Shown in pieces: positions 18,169 to 27,406 of a stretch of DNA of 64,000 nucleotides. The notes under the pieces are model-generated. The model was not told the origin of the DNA. It made no database searches and worked only from the letters and a program-made list of their open reading frames with translations. Position 1 is the first letter of the stretch; every line of letters starts with the position of its first letter. Source of the DNA: Chromatiaceae bacterium (GTDB lineage Bacteria; Pseudomonadota; Gammaproteobacteria; Chromatiales; Chromatiaceae); NCBI GenBank assembly GCA_024235175.1, contig JACKMX010000004.1:372001-436000 (forward strand), in the 5' to 3' direction. The translations under genes and the position numbers were made by a program.

Positions 18169-20781
18169 ATGAGCGTGAACTGTCTATGCCGGCAAAGCAT
18201 CAATAACCTGTGTGTGCTGGACATAGGCTTATGTGCACTGCTCTTTGTATTCTTGTCGACTCAAGCTGTACAAGCGCAGAGCATCGCGAGCGGTCTGAGT
18301 TACCTCCGGGCAAGTCAGAATGGAGACGGCACCTGGGGAGACTCGGTCGGAACCCTGTACCGTGACACCACGGTCGTCCTGGATGCGCTTGCACGTCTCG
18401 GGTGGACAGGGACGGACTACACCCAGGGCGTCTTCGCCTTGGCCAGCCTGCCGAGTAAGAACAACGACGATTTGGCCCGCCAGGTGGCAGCCCTGGCAGG
18501 TGCAGGACAGGATGTCGCGGCGCAGTTGAGTGAGCTGGCCCTCGCCCAGAATCCCGATATCACAACGTTGTCGGATCTGCGCTTCCCAGGGCGTGGCTGG
18601 GGGATTGCTCCAGGCTTCGGTAGTAGCACTCTCGATACGGCCCTGGCGCTCCGTGCGATGCTGGTCGTCGGCATGAACGGTGGTGTCTCCATTGTGCATG
18701 ACACGGTTCCGGCAGGGGGGGCGGCCTTGCCAAAGGCCTTTGATGTCTCCGCCGGTGCAACGGATCTTTTCCTCCGCGTGCGCGAGCTAAGTGGCGACAT
18801 TCGGTTCTTTTTCCGCCGGCCCGATAACGGCAGGTTCTCAATCGATGTGTCACCCAGCCAAGTTCCCACCCGGTTCTTGCTTCCCTTCACGGCCGGCACG
18901 TGGACAGTAACGCCGCAGAGCATCTCTGCGGCGTCCGAAAGCTACACCGCGGAGATCGGCTTTACCTCGGCAGATGGCGTCGACGTTTTTTCGATGGTGG
19001 GCGCGCTCACGTATCTCGGCACGGCCCAGAATCCTGATGGGGGCTGGGGCGTAACGCCGGGCGAAGACAGCCACTTGATGGTGACGGCGGAGGTCCTGCG
19101 AACCTTGGCCCTTAGCGGCAAGGCGTTCGCACCACCCGAGGCGCTGAGTGCGGCGATCGCGTGGCTCGCAGGTCATCGGAATTCGGATGGCGGCTACAGC
19201 ACCGACGCCGGTGCAAGCAACGCAAACGAGACTGCCCTCGCCGCAGTCGCGATCGGACTGGCCGACCCGGCTGGATCCATCGCCGCGCCGGCGGCCTACC
19301 TTGAAGCGACGCAGCTTACCAATGGGAGCTGGGGCGACGATCCATACAGAACCGCGGTGGCTGTGGAGGCCTTGCTCCTGGCAACTCAGAGTCCGGCGCC
19401 GCAGGTGACATCGGATGGTGGGGCCGGACCAGGCCAGCCTTTCGTCACGGCGATATCCACGGCTGTTATCCAGGGCTCGTTGGGGCCGGGTGGGGCAGGT
19501 GTCGTGGTCAGCGATCCCTCGGCCATCGTCAGGGTTGACCCTGATGCCGGTACCTTTTCGGTTGCCGTCGCACTTCGCGAGGGGCTAAACACCTTGGACT
19601 TCACGACCGTCGACGGCTTTGGCCGCTCCGGTGGTACGACCACGCTGCAGATCACCCGCGACTCCACGCTGGCGGCCGAAGACCTCTTCCTCGCTCCGGG
19701 TTTCAATATGGTCGGACTGACTCTGGATCCCGCCAATCCGGCCGCGGCGACCGATCTCGTCGAACTGCTGGGGCCCGGTGTGCAGCGTGTGCAGCGCCTC
19801 GATGCGACGACTGGTCGCTACGAAACGTTGGAACGGACTGATACCGGCTTCGTCGGCAGTAACTTTATGCTGCACGGCCTCGACAGTCTGATCGTCATCG
19901 CGGACGCGCCGGCCGGAACCAGCCTGGCGGGCCGGACGCAAGTGGCACCGGTCGTCGACCTCGTCGCCGGGGTCAACGGCCTCACCATTCCCAACCCACC
20001 GCTTGGCCTCGACGCCTTCCAGCTCCTCGGGCTCATCGGTGACGACACGGTGGTCAGCAGTATCCAGCGCTTCGACCCGGTAAGCGCCGCGTTCGAGACG
20101 GCCGTCTATCATGGCGGCCTCCCGGCCGGTGTGAATTTCCCGATCGTCAGGGGCGTCTCCTACCTGGTCTCGATGCGACAACCGGTCGTCGGTTTTGGAA
20201 TGCCCACGGGTGACCTGGTCGATGCCTGGATCACCACCCCCGTGGACGGCACCATCGTTCGGAATTCACCGATCGTCGTGTCGGGGGTGGTAAGCGGGAA
20301 CGGGCCCTTCGAGGTCACGGTCGCCGATATCCCTGCGACCGTCAGCGGTACCACCTTCACGGCCACGGTGCCCCTGAACGAGGGGCTCAACGTCTTGGCC
20401 GCTGTCGCCACGGATGCCGGCGGCCGAACCGACGCCGATGCCGTTTCGGTGGTGTTCGAGCCGATCGATTTCACGATATCCCGGGGTGGTTCCGTCACCG
20501 GCTCGCGCACCTTCACCGGCGATGCCGTGGCCATCTCCCAGGTCGCCGGTCTCACCGAAACGCCGATCGGCGTGCCAGCCGGGGTCACGTACAGTCGTGT
20601 CTCGATCGGCCCCATTGCCACCACCGCGGTGCAGGTCAACTTCGAGATCGCGGCCTCGGCCTCAGTCCCGTTGGGGATCCACGAGTTCGAGGTCGAGTAC
20701 CAGCTCCTCGACACAGGCGGCAACCCCGTCGGGCCGCTATATGGCAATCGCTTGTCGTTCCGGATCGAGGTGACGCCATGA
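18169..20781 (+). CDS. Secreted toroid-repeat protein, locus B
   Basis: 870 residues. Export segment (LGLCALLFVFLSTQAVQA) then toroid repeats GLSYLRASQNGDGTWGDS, a beta-sandwich insert (FDVSAGATDLFLRVRELSGD), a second toroid half (ALTYLGTAQNPDGGWGVTP; AIAWLAGHRNSDGGYSTD; YLEATQLTNGSWGDDPY), two 'PGFNMVGLTLDPAN ... LVELLGPGVQRVQRLD' beta modules, an Ig-like domain (VDGTIVRNSPIVVSGVVSG) and a final beta domain ending FRIEVTP. The QNPDGGWG-type motifs are the hallmark of prenyltransferase/squalene-cyclase toroids, a fold also used in complement-like thioester domains; no catalytic motif of cyclases is visible. Its stop overlaps the next start by 4 bp (ATGA), so the two products are translationally coupled. 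GC-rich throughout, unlike the tail of its partner. Confidence 0.75.
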   Translation: MSVNCLCRQSINNLCVLDIGLCALLFVFLSTQAVQAQSIASGLSYLRASQNGDGTWGDSVGTLYRDTTVVLDALARLGWTGTDYTQGVFALASLPSKNNDDLARQVAALAGAGQDVAAQLSELALAQNPDITTLSDLRFPGRGWGIAPGFGSSTLDTALALRAMLVVGMNGGVSIVHDTVPAGGAALPKAFDVSAGATDLFLRVRELSGDIRFFFRRPDNGRFSIDVSPSQVPTRFLLPFTAGTWTVTPQSISAASESYTAEIGFTSADGVDVFSMVGALTYLGTAQNPDGGWGVTPGEDSHLMVTAEVLRTLALSGKAFAPPEALSAAIAWLAGHRNSDGGYSTDAGASNANETALAAVAIGLADPAGSIAAPAAYLEATQLTNGSWGDDPYRTAVAVEALLLATQSPAPQVTSDGGAGPGQPFVTAISTAVIQGSLGPGGAGVVVSDPSAIVRVDPDAGTFSVAVALREGLNTLDFTTVDGFGRSGGTTTLQITRDSTLAAEDLFLAPGFNMVGLTLDPANPAAATDLVELLGPGVQRVQRLDATTGRYETLERTDTGFVGSNFMLHGLDSLIVIADAPAGTSLAGRTQVAPVVDLVAGVNGLTIPNPPLGLDAFQLLGLIGDDTVVSSIQRFDPVSAAFETAVYHGGLPAGVNFPIVRGVSYLVSMRQPVVGFGMPTGDLVDAWITTPVDGTIVRNSPIVVSGVVSGNGPFEVTVADIPATVSGTTFTATVPLNEGLNVLAAVATDAGGRTDADAVSVVFEPIDFTISRGGSVTGSRTFTGDAVAISQVAGLTETPIGVPAGVTYSRVSIGPIATTAVQVNFEIAASASVPLGIHEFEVEYQLLDTGGNPVGPLYGNRLSFRIEVTP

Positions 20782-23700
20782 CGCGGGATAGACACCAGGG
20801 AACGTCGACGGTGTTCGCGCTGAACACGGCGTGGCTGCTGGTGCTTGTCCTTTTCGCTCCAGCCGCCGGCGCCGCCGACATCCTGGGTGGCCTCTACCGG
20901 GACGGCGTGCTCGTCGAGCCGCTTGTCCCTGTGCCTCGCGCAGCATTGCCAGCGACCGCGGGTGTCCCGCAGGGCATAGCGGCACCGGCGGCGCAGGCCC
21001 TGACGCCATCCGCGCGGTTCGATGTGCCGAGTCCTTCGCCGGAGACCCATGCGCGCAACGTGGTCTTTGCCCGCGCGGCACGAAGGGCGGCGGCGATTCG
21101 CGACCTGTTGCGGCGCATTGACCAGTCTCCAGAAAGCGATGCCGTCGCCGACCGCGATCGGCTGCAGCGCCTCGTCGATGCCTTTGTGGCGACGCAGGAC
21201 GGGGCGCGGCAGACCCTGGCCGGGGTGGGCGAGCGGATCGACGAGCTTGGCCTCGACGCCCGCATCCAGGCACGACACCGTGCGACCCTGGCGGCCTTCG
21301 AGGCCGGCAGCGAGGAACTAGCGGTGGCGCTGGAACAGGTCATCAACGGACAGCCGCACGCTGTTCAAAACGCCCTGGCGGTCATGCAACGGCTCAAGTT
21401 CAGTAATCCGCCGCGACCGATCAATGCCGCCTCGCCACTGCCGGATCCCTTCCAAAAGGGGCGTACCCGCGATCAGGCCGAAGCCGCCACGACACCGATG
21501 GTACTGACGGCGACCGCCGCGCCTCTGGCCCTTCCCACGCCCGCTGACCTGGCCGAAACGGTAGAGGTCAAGTTCACGCCCGAGATCCAGGCCAAGGTCG
21601 CGGAACTGGGGAGCTCACCGCTGGCGATATACGAGTTCGTGCGCAACCGGGTGCGTTTCCAACCCTATCTCGGCTCGCGCAAGGGGGCGGCCAACACCCT
21701 CGGCCAACTGCGCGGTAACGACACCGACCAGGCGTCGCTGCTGATCGCGCTGCTGCGCGCGGCCGGTATCCCGAGCCGCTATGTACGCGGGCGGATCTCG
21801 GTCGAACCGGCGCGGGTCACGGCGTGGCTCGGCGTCGACGATCCGCTGACCGCTAACGATTACCTGGCCACCGCGAGCATCGACGCGGTGGCGGTGCTCG
21901 ACGGCACCGACGTGGCCTCGTTCGAGATCACCCACGTGTGGGTCGAGGCGTATCTACCCTACGCCAACTATCGCGGCGTGGGGAACGACACCACCGGCAA
22001 GACCTGGATCCCGCTGGATCCCAGCTTCAAGCCGTTGAATGCCACGGTCTGGGAGGACGTCCTCACGCGTATGGACTTCGATGCCGACGCCTACCTCGCC
22101 GACTACATCGCCACATTCACCGAGCCTAGCCCCATCGAGCAACTCCAACTCGATGTCCAGGCCTACCTCGACGCCAACGACCCGGGCAAGACCATCGCCG
22201 CCATCGAGCGTCGCACCGAGATCGCACAGCAGGCCCTCGGCCTGCTGCCGGCCTCGCCGCCGTACGGGCTCCTCGCCGTCACCGACCGGCTGTCGGAGAT
22301 CGAGGACACGCAGCGTTACAAGGTGCGCTTCCACCTCTACGACGGCGCCACCACCTTCATCGATCACACCCTCAACCTCTCGGCGTTCGCCGACCGGCGA
22401 CTCACGATCGAGTACGTCGGTGCGACCGCCGCGGATCAGACCGTGATCGACGCCTTTGGCGGCATCTACGACACCCCGCCGGACCTGGTCGACGTGAGGC
22501 CGGTGCTGGAGGTGGACAACGTACCGGTTGCCTCGGCATCCAATGCCATCGGCATGGGCCTCACCCACAAGGCAGACATGCACTTCCTGCCCCCGGCCGG
22601 CGGCCGCATCGAGCAGCCCCTGGTCCCCGACGACATCATCGCCGGCAACGGCCGGGCGATCGGGTTTGACACCTTCCTGGATATCCGGGATACCTTCATC
22701 GACCCGGACCCGATCCCCGCGGATGCCTTTCTCGAGTCCATCCTGCACCTGACCGCGGTCGACTACCTAAGCCGGGTGGACCGCGGCATCGAGACCATGG
22801 AGCGGTTAATGGGCGTGGCCACCTATCTCGATGTCTCCGAGGTGATCGCGTCCAACCAGATCAATGTCACCTACTCCTTCGGTGTGCCCGTGGGCTTCGA
22901 ATGGACCGGGCTCTACGTCGACGCCGACCGCCACATCCTCGGCAAGTTTCCGGTCGACGGCGACTACAACCGCGTCCGCCGCCCTTTCCACATCGTCACC
23001 GGCATGGACGGCTCGATCCAAGAGAACCGCGTCTTCGAGGACGACTTCGGTCAGGAGGCCGTGTCCACGATCAAGATCCTGGAACTCGCCAACGATGCCC
23101 TGATCCCGATCTGCACTATCACCACCGACATCGCCACGGACTGCACGGGGTTCAATCACCCGGACCTGGTCGACGACGTGAATGCCGCGCTGGGCGCCGG
23201 CCGCGAGATCACCATCCCCCGAGATCCGATGACGGTGGGCCTGTGGTCGGGTACGGGCTACATCGATATGGACCCGGTGACGGGGAGTGCGGCTTACGTG
23301 CTCAGTGGGGGGATCAATGGTGGCTCGACAGTGGAAAGCTGGCCGACGAACTACCCCTCTTCGTGCGAGGACTCCACCGGCAACACAGTAATTGGCCATG
23401 GCGAAATGCGGGGCATCGACGGTGTCTCGTTTGTTCCGAATCCCCCACCGGAGGTCATTCTCTGGGCAGACGATAACTCGCCAATCACATTCGTGGTTGA
23501 ATTCACCTGTGAGGGAATGAGTCGACTCGTCCACTTAACGACGAATAAGACGAAGGCCCAGATGGGTCCCGGCGAGTATCAATTTAACAGCTCGGGTTGG
23601 GGTGCCACGGTAACCCAGGCGCTTTCCATTGTTCAGGTGGATATTGCTGCGCCTGATGGCCTGAATACCGTGGTGGGGTGCGGTCCCGTCAATTACGAGG

Positions 23701-25355
23701 CAACGTTTACCCCACAGATGCCATCATCCGCATCCTATCAATGGAATATGGCACCTTGTCAGCCGGGCTGTGGTGATGGCCTGTTCAGTCAAGACAATAC
23801 GTCGAACGTAGAGTTTACGGGTACAGTTGGCGGAAATCGTACTGTTCAACTTGAGGTATCCAATGCGTTTGGAACGACACACGTACAGAAGGATGTGCGT
23901 GTCATTCAGGTAAACAAGATCACAGCAGAGGACAGCGGACCCGCTGGTACGGTGGTGGAAGACAGCGATGGCTCGGTTGCGGTTACCGATTACCTGTACG
24001 TGGCGAGAAACGATTCCGAAACGATTGCGATCAACGTCGATGTGACGCCGAGCACGATCAGCAGTGCGGAACTTCCGACGACTTGGGAACTGACGGCCGA
24101 AGGAGGCACGACAAGTATGCCTATCACCTTTGACAGTGCTGGCAAGCTGTCTGCCACCATCGACAAGGACAGTGCCGGTGATGTCGTCGCGACCGTCAAT
24201 GCGTGCCCCGGCTACAGCAAGCACTTCGGAGTCGGTATCGGTGTTCTCGACCTTGAATTAGAGTCTTTGGATTTTGTCGATTCAACGAGCGACAATAACT
24301 ATGATCTGAGGAGAGATGATGATAGCGGCGCATTCCTTGTTCCTAATGGTGAGGCAGAATGGAATAAAAATGGTTTGAGGGAACCTACTGTCTACAGGAT
24401 AAATGCACTAGGTAAGGTATTCGCTTCGTTCAGAAGCATTCCAGAAGTTAAAAATGCAAAGTTGGCCACAAATATAAAATCGATAGGAGACGCAGAGTTT
24501 ACGCCAGGAGGGGCGGCCGATGACGCTGTTACCCTGCATTTCGATAGCAATGGCGCAGCAAAGAGCGTTTTTCTATCAAAAGGTCAATTGTCTGACAAAA
24601 TTGGCGATAAAACACTATCTCTAACTTGGATCGGGGCTTCGCTATCACAGCGTGTACAGCAAAGAGTGTTTTTTGTATTTGACGCAGAGAAACTTGTTTC
24701 CGCAGAAGATAGATACTACACGAAATCGCGACTATCCGAAGCGGTAAACTGGGCTCAGGGCGTCACAGGGCACAGTAGCGTGCCGAATAGCGAGCCTAAT
24801 ATCGCAGAAAATACTACATGGGGCTTGGAATCTATAATCCGTTTTGGAGGCAACCAGTGTCCTGTTGACTTCGCTGCGCGCTGGGATATGACTCAGACCG
24901 GAGGCGCAAGAGGAGACTGCCAAGCTTGGGCGCTCTTGCTAAGCGATGTTCTCAAAGTGTTGGGTATTGGTCCTTATCATCTAGACCACGTGAATGAGGT
25001 TAGCGAACCTAATGGATTAGATAGCTTATCAGGCGGGGCTATATTCGTAAAAGGTGATTCGACGGGTAATTACTCACGTCTAGCGTGGGGTGGTGGTATC
25101 TGGAACAATTGGCAAGGGTGTGTCAAACCCATCAATGGTGGGACGTGCTACAGTGCTCAAGGACCCCATATTTCCACGTATGCGATAATGAACAACGCTC
25201 CGAGTCGTGTTAAAGGTACAAGTGAATCTCAGCAGTTCGATAACATCCATGCATTCGAATACTACGGTTGGGTCAACGACGCTACAGACGAACTTCATCC
25301 CACCTGGAAGCCTCCTGCAGAACCAAATGACGCAAGTACTACTGATACTCGGTAG
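20778..25355 (+). CDS. Secreted transglutaminase-like protein, locus B, with catalytic transglutaminase tail
   Basis: 1525 residues with a signal peptide (WLLVLVLFAPAAGA). A helical N-terminal region precedes a first transglutaminase-like domain, LRGNDTDQASLLIALLRAAG, with Thr316 where the nucleophile Cys should be, then HVWVEAYL (His386) and WIPLDPSFK. The body ends at the boundary WSGTGYIDM...GSAAYVLSGGINGGS, shared with the locus A paralogue. From about 23340 the protein changes to Ig-like domains. From about 24250, in visibly AT-richer DNA, it ends in a second transglutaminase fold with an intact triad: GGARGDCQAWALLLSDVLK (Cys1381), IHAFEYYGWV (His1491) and Asp1501 or Asp1504. The composition break suggests a swapped C-terminal module. 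Deamidase, protease or crosslinking activity is possible. Confidence 0.7.
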   Translation: MTRDRHQGTSTVFALNTAWLLVLVLFAPAAGAADILGGLYRDGVLVEPLVPVPRAALPATAGVPQGIAAPAAQALTPSARFDVPSPSPETHARNVVFARAARRAAAIRDLLRRIDQSPESDAVADRDRLQRLVDAFVATQDGARQTLAGVGERIDELGLDARIQARHRATLAAFEAGSEELAVALEQVINGQPHAVQNALAVMQRLKFSNPPRPINAASPLPDPFQKGRTRDQAEAATTPMVLTATAAPLALPTPADLAETVEVKFTPEIQAKVAELGSSPLAIYEFVRNRVRFQPYLGSRKGAANTLGQLRGNDTDQASLLIALLRAAGIPSRYVRGRISVEPARVTAWLGVDDPLTANDYLATASIDAVAVLDGTDVASFEITHVWVEAYLPYANYRGVGNDTTGKTWIPLDPSFKPLNATVWEDVLTRMDFDADAYLADYIATFTEPSPIEQLQLDVQAYLDANDPGKTIAAIERRTEIAQQALGLLPASPPYGLLAVTDRLSEIEDTQRYKVRFHLYDGATTFIDHTLNLSAFADRRLTIEYVGATAADQTVIDAFGGIYDTPPDLVDVRPVLEVDNVPVASASNAIGMGLTHKADMHFLPPAGGRIEQPLVPDDIIAGNGRAIGFDTFLDIRDTFIDPDPIPADAFLESILHLTAVDYLSRVDRGIETMERLMGVATYLDVSEVIASNQINVTYSFGVPVGFEWTGLYVDADRHILGKFPVDGDYNRVRRPFHIVTGMDGSIQENRVFEDDFGQEAVSTIKILELANDALIPICTITTDIATDCTGFNHPDLVDDVNAALGAGREITIPRDPMTVGLWSGTGYIDMDPVTGSAAYVLSGGINGGSTVESWPTNYPSSCEDSTGNTVIGHGEMRGIDGVSFVPNPPPEVILWADDNSPITFVVEFTCEGMSRLVHLTTNKTKAQMGPGEYQFNSSGWGATVTQALSIVQVDIAAPDGLNTVVGCGPVNYEATFTPQMPSSASYQWNMAPCQPGCGDGLFSQDNTSNVEFTGTVGGNRTVQLEVSNAFGTTHVQKDVRVIQVNKITAEDSGPAGTVVEDSDGSVAVTDYLYVARNDSETIAINVDVTPSTISSAELPTTWELTAEGGTTSMPITFDSAGKLSATIDKDSAGDVVATVNACPGYSKHFGVGIGVLDLELESLDFVDSTSDNNYDLRRDDDSGAFLVPNGEAEWNKNGLREPTVYRINALGKVFASFRSIPEVKNAKLATNIKSIGDAEFTPGGAADDAVTLHFDSNGAAKSVFLSKGQLSDKIGDKTLSLTWIGASLSQRVQQRVFFVFDAEKLVSAEDRYYTKSRLSEAVNWAQGVTGHSSVPNSEPNIAENTTWGLESIIRFGGNQCPVDFAARWDMTQTGGARGDCQAWALLLSDVLKVLGIGPYHLDHVNEVSEPNGLDSLSGGAIFVKGDSTGNYSRLAWGGGIWNNWQGCVKPINGGTCYSAQGPHISTYAIMNNAPSRVKGTSESQQFDNIHAFEYYGWVNDATDELHPTWKPPAEPNDASTTDTR

Positions 25356-25383
25356 TCTTACCAGAAAGGTGGAGGCTTGAATT

Positions 25384-26226
25384 ATGCCAAATATAAACCG
25401 TAAGCGCGCTAGCCAAATTTTCTTCTTGTTGCTGTGCACTTTTGAACTCATCGCGCACGGTGAAACGCAACCAATAACAGTAGAGGCCACGTTAGAACCT
25501 GTCTGGAATGATTTCCAAGATAGTGTCATTGATGGATCGTGGCTAAATGACAGCGGCGTAAGGGAGATCTGCTCGTTTCCGAATGTAAACGTTGATGACG
25601 TAGCCAATGAAGGGTATATGTACATCGAAGATTTCCTAAATTGGGCTGCTTTCGCTCTGAAGCCGGAATTCTTGCCAGCAGGGATTAAAGAGCATGTGAT
25701 TCCATTAAAGATGGGAAAGATGTCTGCGTTAGGAGGCCTTCCCATTGAAAGAGCGATAGACGGAAAAGATGGGTTGTTAGTAAGGTATAATAATAAAGAC
25801 CGCATTATCCAAATAGCCGACACAAGGTTCGACTTACGAATATGCATTAAAGAAATTGGACGTAATAAACAATCATACAACGATTATGAGCGGGAAGCAT
25901 TCGGTATGCGCGTACTGAAAGATCTACTGCAATCCCGCTTTCTTTATTATCCCGATGGAAAGCAAAGATTACATAAGCAAGAATATAATGATACGCATGT
26001 GTATATCCAATGGAACTGGCAGAGCACGTCTTCTCAAGATGACGAGAATTCTATCGCACGCAATAATCTTGCATTGCCGTTTGGAAGCTTTGTTAGAGCT
26101 CGAACCGATGGTCGGTCAGCAATCATAGTATTCTCGAAAAACTATCCAGTTTCGAGTCGAGTTCCAGTGATAGTGGATATGAGATCTCGATTTGCGCCCG
26201 ATGCGCGATTTCGCCCACAACAGTAA
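25384..26226 (+). CDS. Secreted protein following the locus B transglutaminase, possible immunity partner
   Basis: 280 residues, preceded by AAAGGTGGAGG about ten bases before ATG 25384. The N-terminus is signal-like (ASQIFFLLLCTFELIAHG), predicting a periplasmic or exported protein. The mature part is mixed, with conserved-looking stretches (CSFPNVNVDDVANEGYMY; LLVRYNNKDRIIQIAD; ending PVIVDMRSRFAPDARFRPQQ). I do not recognise a family. It starts 28 bp after the 20778-25355 gene and shares the low GC of that gene's tail, so the tail and this gene may have arrived together. A periplasmic inhibitor of the catalytic transglutaminase tail fits that arrangement but is inference only. Confidence 0.6.
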   Translation: MPNINRKRASQIFFLLLCTFELIAHGETQPITVEATLEPVWNDFQDSVIDGSWLNDSGVREICSFPNVNVDDVANEGYMYIEDFLNWAAFALKPEFLPAGIKEHVIPLKMGKMSALGGLPIERAIDGKDGLLVRYNNKDRIIQIADTRFDLRICIKEIGRNKQSYNDYEREAFGMRVLKDLLQSRFLYYPDGKQRLHKQEYNDTHVYIQWNWQSTSSQDDENSIARNNLALPFGSFVRARTDGRSAIIVFSKNYPVSSRVPVIVDMRSRFAPDARFRPQQ

Positions 26227-26264
26227 GAAAGCTGTTCGGGGCTAGTAGTCACTAGACATAGAGG

Positions 26265-26361
26265 ATTAAAGGGGCCAGGCTCGGATAAAGGTAAATTTGA
26301 GGAGAACATGTGAATTAAAGGGGCCAGGCTCGGATTAAAATAAATAGAGGAGAACATGTGA
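26265..26361 (+). repeat. Tandem duplication of a 48-49 bp leader carrying a ribosome-binding site
   Basis: Two adjacent copies (26265-26313 and 26314-26361) begin ATTAAAGGGGCCAGGCTCGG and end GAGGAGAACATGTGA, so each contains a ribosome-binding site. The second provides the site for the PEP-CTERM gene at 26361. A third copy precedes the decayed gene copy at 29572. The AAAGGGG(C/T)CAG core is widespread in REP-rich genomes. Confidence 0.65.
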
Positions 26362-27167
26362 TGTTTGGAAATAAATCAACAAGCGGAACATCTTTGCTGA
26401 CCGGTACTTTCATAGCGATCAGTCTGGCGCTGGCACCACAGGTGTCGACCGCCGTTCCCGTCGACATCTTCGGCACGATCCTGACCGCCTCGCAGCGCGC
26501 TCAGGCCATGTCGGCGCTGGGCGTGACCGCCACGTTGCCGGCGGACACCGAGGTTATCGGCTTCGATCTGAGTCTGGCTGTCGCGGCATTGGGCCAGAAT
26601 CCGGCGTCGTTCCGGGTGATCGATGACGGGATTCCTGCGGCCGGGCCGGATACCTCCGGTGGTCCGTTCACCGGCGTGGACCTCGATGCGGTGGGTGGCT
26701 GGGACAGTACCGGCACGCCCGTCTGGGCCTCGACGGTGACCTTCGTGCAGTTCGGGCCGGAGATTACGCCGGCAAACAACACCCTGGGGCAGTATCACGA
26801 TCCCAACGTCGTCGGACTCTTTGGTGACAGCGCCGCCGAGGGTTTCCCGGGCAATGTGCTGGGTCCCGCCGATGCCCCGGTCTCCTTTTCGCTGAACATC
26901 AACGACTTCATGAACTTCACCTCGATCGGCAGCGGCGGCATCGTTGAGCTCGGCTTCCAGAGCGGTATCGCGGACGCCAACATCGTCAATGATTTCGACC
27001 TTTTCCTGTTCGAAGTCGGCGCCGCGCGGGACAACGCCTACTTTCAGGTCGATATCGGATCCACGGTGCCAGAGCCCGCGACTGTCGCCCTTCTGGGTCT
27101 AGGACTGATCGCGCTCATTCCGGCCGGGTTGCGAACCCGACGCACGGGCGTAAATCGGGCGGCATGA
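26361..27167 (+). CDS. PEP-CTERM sorting-domain protein
   Basis: 268 residues. ATG 26361 is preferred over GTG 26358 because GAGGAGA then sits seven to eight bases away. Signal peptide (SLLTGTFIAISLALAPQVSTA), a mature beta region with FDLSLAVAALGQNPASFRV and a GPDTSGGPFTGVDLDAVGGW loop, and a textbook C-terminal signal: TVPEPATVALLGLGLIALIPAGLRTRRTG. An exosortase should cleave near the PEP. The substrate function is unknown; proteins of this class are surface or matrix components. A truncated, frameshifted copy of its first 170 bp and leader lies at 29572-29789. Confidence 0.85.
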   Translation: MFGNKSTSGTSLLTGTFIAISLALAPQVSTAVPVDIFGTILTASQRAQAMSALGVTATLPADTEVIGFDLSLAVAALGQNPASFRVIDDGIPAAGPDTSGGPFTGVDLDAVGGWDSTGTPVWASTVTFVQFGPEITPANNTLGQYHDPNVVGLFGDSAAEGFPGNVLGPADAPVSFSLNINDFMNFTSIGSGGIVELGFQSGIADANIVNDFDLFLFEVGAARDNAYFQVDIGSTVPEPATVALLGLGLIALIPAGLRTRRTGVNRAA

Positions 27168-27406
27168 ATCGTCCTTTTCGTGACCGTTTCCAGGTTTCGG
27201 CGCTCGGCGGTGTTGTCGGATCGGTCGAGCCCTTGTGGCCGCATTGGCGCGTTCGTCCCGCAAGGTGGGTTCGGTGCGGCATGCATGCGGCCGTCGAGTG
27301 CGGGTATCCGGCGCCTGCAATTGATTGGCCTACCGTGTTGCCGGTGCGTGGTGAGGTCCCTTGGGAGTAATCAGGTAAGGCCCTCGGTCTTGCCGGGCGC
27401 GGTTGG

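Noticed and set aside
18169..20781. Toroid proteins as terpenoid cyclases
   Set aside because: QNPDGGWG-type repeats are present, but neither a DxDD nor a DCTAE-like motif; signal peptide and Ig domains point to a secreted structural role.
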